This document shows positions 7,027-7,215 of a DNA stretch of 7,215 nucleotides, piece by piece. Within the stretch, counting starts at the first letter, position 1; each line of letters opens with the position of its first letter. The DNA is from Acidimicrobiales bacterium (GTDB taxonomy: Bacteria > Actinomycetota > Acidimicrobiia > Acidimicrobiales > Poriferisodaliceae), in contig JAHDHM010000183.1 of assembly GCA_020631315.1 (NCBI GenBank), forward strand, positions 1 to 7,215, read 5' to 3'. The notes beneath the pieces are model-generated. The model made no database searches. It saw nothing but the letters and a program-made list of their open reading frames with translations, and was not told where the DNA came from. Position numbers and translations under genes: made by a program.

Positions 7027-7215
7027 GTGCGCATCGCCACGTGGAACGTCAACTCCCTGAACGCTCGCATGGATCGAGTCGACGAGTGGCTTGCACTCGC
7101 TCGCCCCGACGTCGTCTGCATGCAGGAGACGAAGATGTCCGACGAGCAGTTCCCACACGACCACTTCTCGGAACTGGGCTATCAGTCGGCACACTCGGGC
7201 GAGGGCCGCTGGAAC
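7027..7215 (+). CDS. xthA: Exodeoxyribonuclease III (AP endonuclease family), N-terminal fragment
   Basis: ExoIII cuts DNA at abasic sites and removes 3' blocking groups in base-excision repair. The visible 63 residues begin MRIATWNVNSLNARMDRVDEWL and continue with RPDVVCMQETKMSDEQFP. Asn7 and the metal-binding Glu34 in QETK fall at the same positions as in E. coli ExoIII, which supports the GTG start at 7027. The Asp/Asn and His active-site residues of the C-terminal half lie beyond the window. The gene runs in the same direction as the NYN/S1 gene but is separated by a terminator-like hairpin and a promoter-like box. Confidence 0.93.
   Translation, partial: MRIATWNVNSLNARMDRVDEWLALARPDVVCMQETKMSDEQFPHDHFSELGYQSAHSGEGRWN

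Overview
The window is GC-rich, gene-dense DNA that looks like an actinobacterial chromosome. The clearest marker is a 2-oxoglutarate dehydrogenase in which an E2-type acyltransferase domain is fused in front of the E1 domain (Kgd/OdhA type), an arrangement characteristic of Actinobacteria. GTG starts placed just after TANNNT boxes fit the same group. The lysine-rich KKAPA tail and the gene content suggest an Acidimicrobiia-like (Ilumatobacter-like) lineage, but that finer placement is inference. All the genes look like core housekeeping or RNA-metabolism genes. I see no phage, insertion sequence, CRISPR array, tRNA or rRNA.

Layout. Positions 1-878 (minus) hold the N-terminal half of EttA, an ABC-F translation factor. 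Its reading frame breaks at about 50-56, just before the gene leaves the window. An 89-bp divergent spacer carries a promoter-like box on each strand. Positions 968-4732 (plus) hold the complete fused 2-oxoglutarate dehydrogenase. Its last codons and stop are part of a 21-bp sequence repeated three times into the spacer. Positions 4822-5469 (minus) hold a HAD-superfamily hydrolase convergent with kgd. A 91-bp divergent spacer with overlapping -10-like boxes separates it from 5561-6943 (plus), a multidomain protein: Regnase-1-like (Zc3h12a-like) NYN ribonuclease domain, Arg-rich disordered linker, S1-like RNA-binding domain and a histone H1-like KKAPA tail. A strong hairpin follows, then the start of exonuclease III (xthA, 7027 to the right edge, plus).

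Functionally, kgd is central metabolism (TCA cycle) and xthA is base-excision repair. ettA and the NYN/S1 protein act on translation and RNA. The genes do not form one operon: every neighbouring pair is divergent, convergent, or separated by a terminator-like hairpin and a new promoter-like box.

The most interesting locus is 5561-6943. The domain combination is unusual, and a near-perfect Shine-Dalgarno sequence with an in-frame ATG sits exactly at the junction between the RNase/S1 part and the H1-like tail. One frame may therefore encode both a full-length RNase and a free 81-residue histone-like protein. Other points worth checking are the ettA frameshift, the 21-bp triplication over the kgd stop codon, and the recurring leaderless-type GTG starts.
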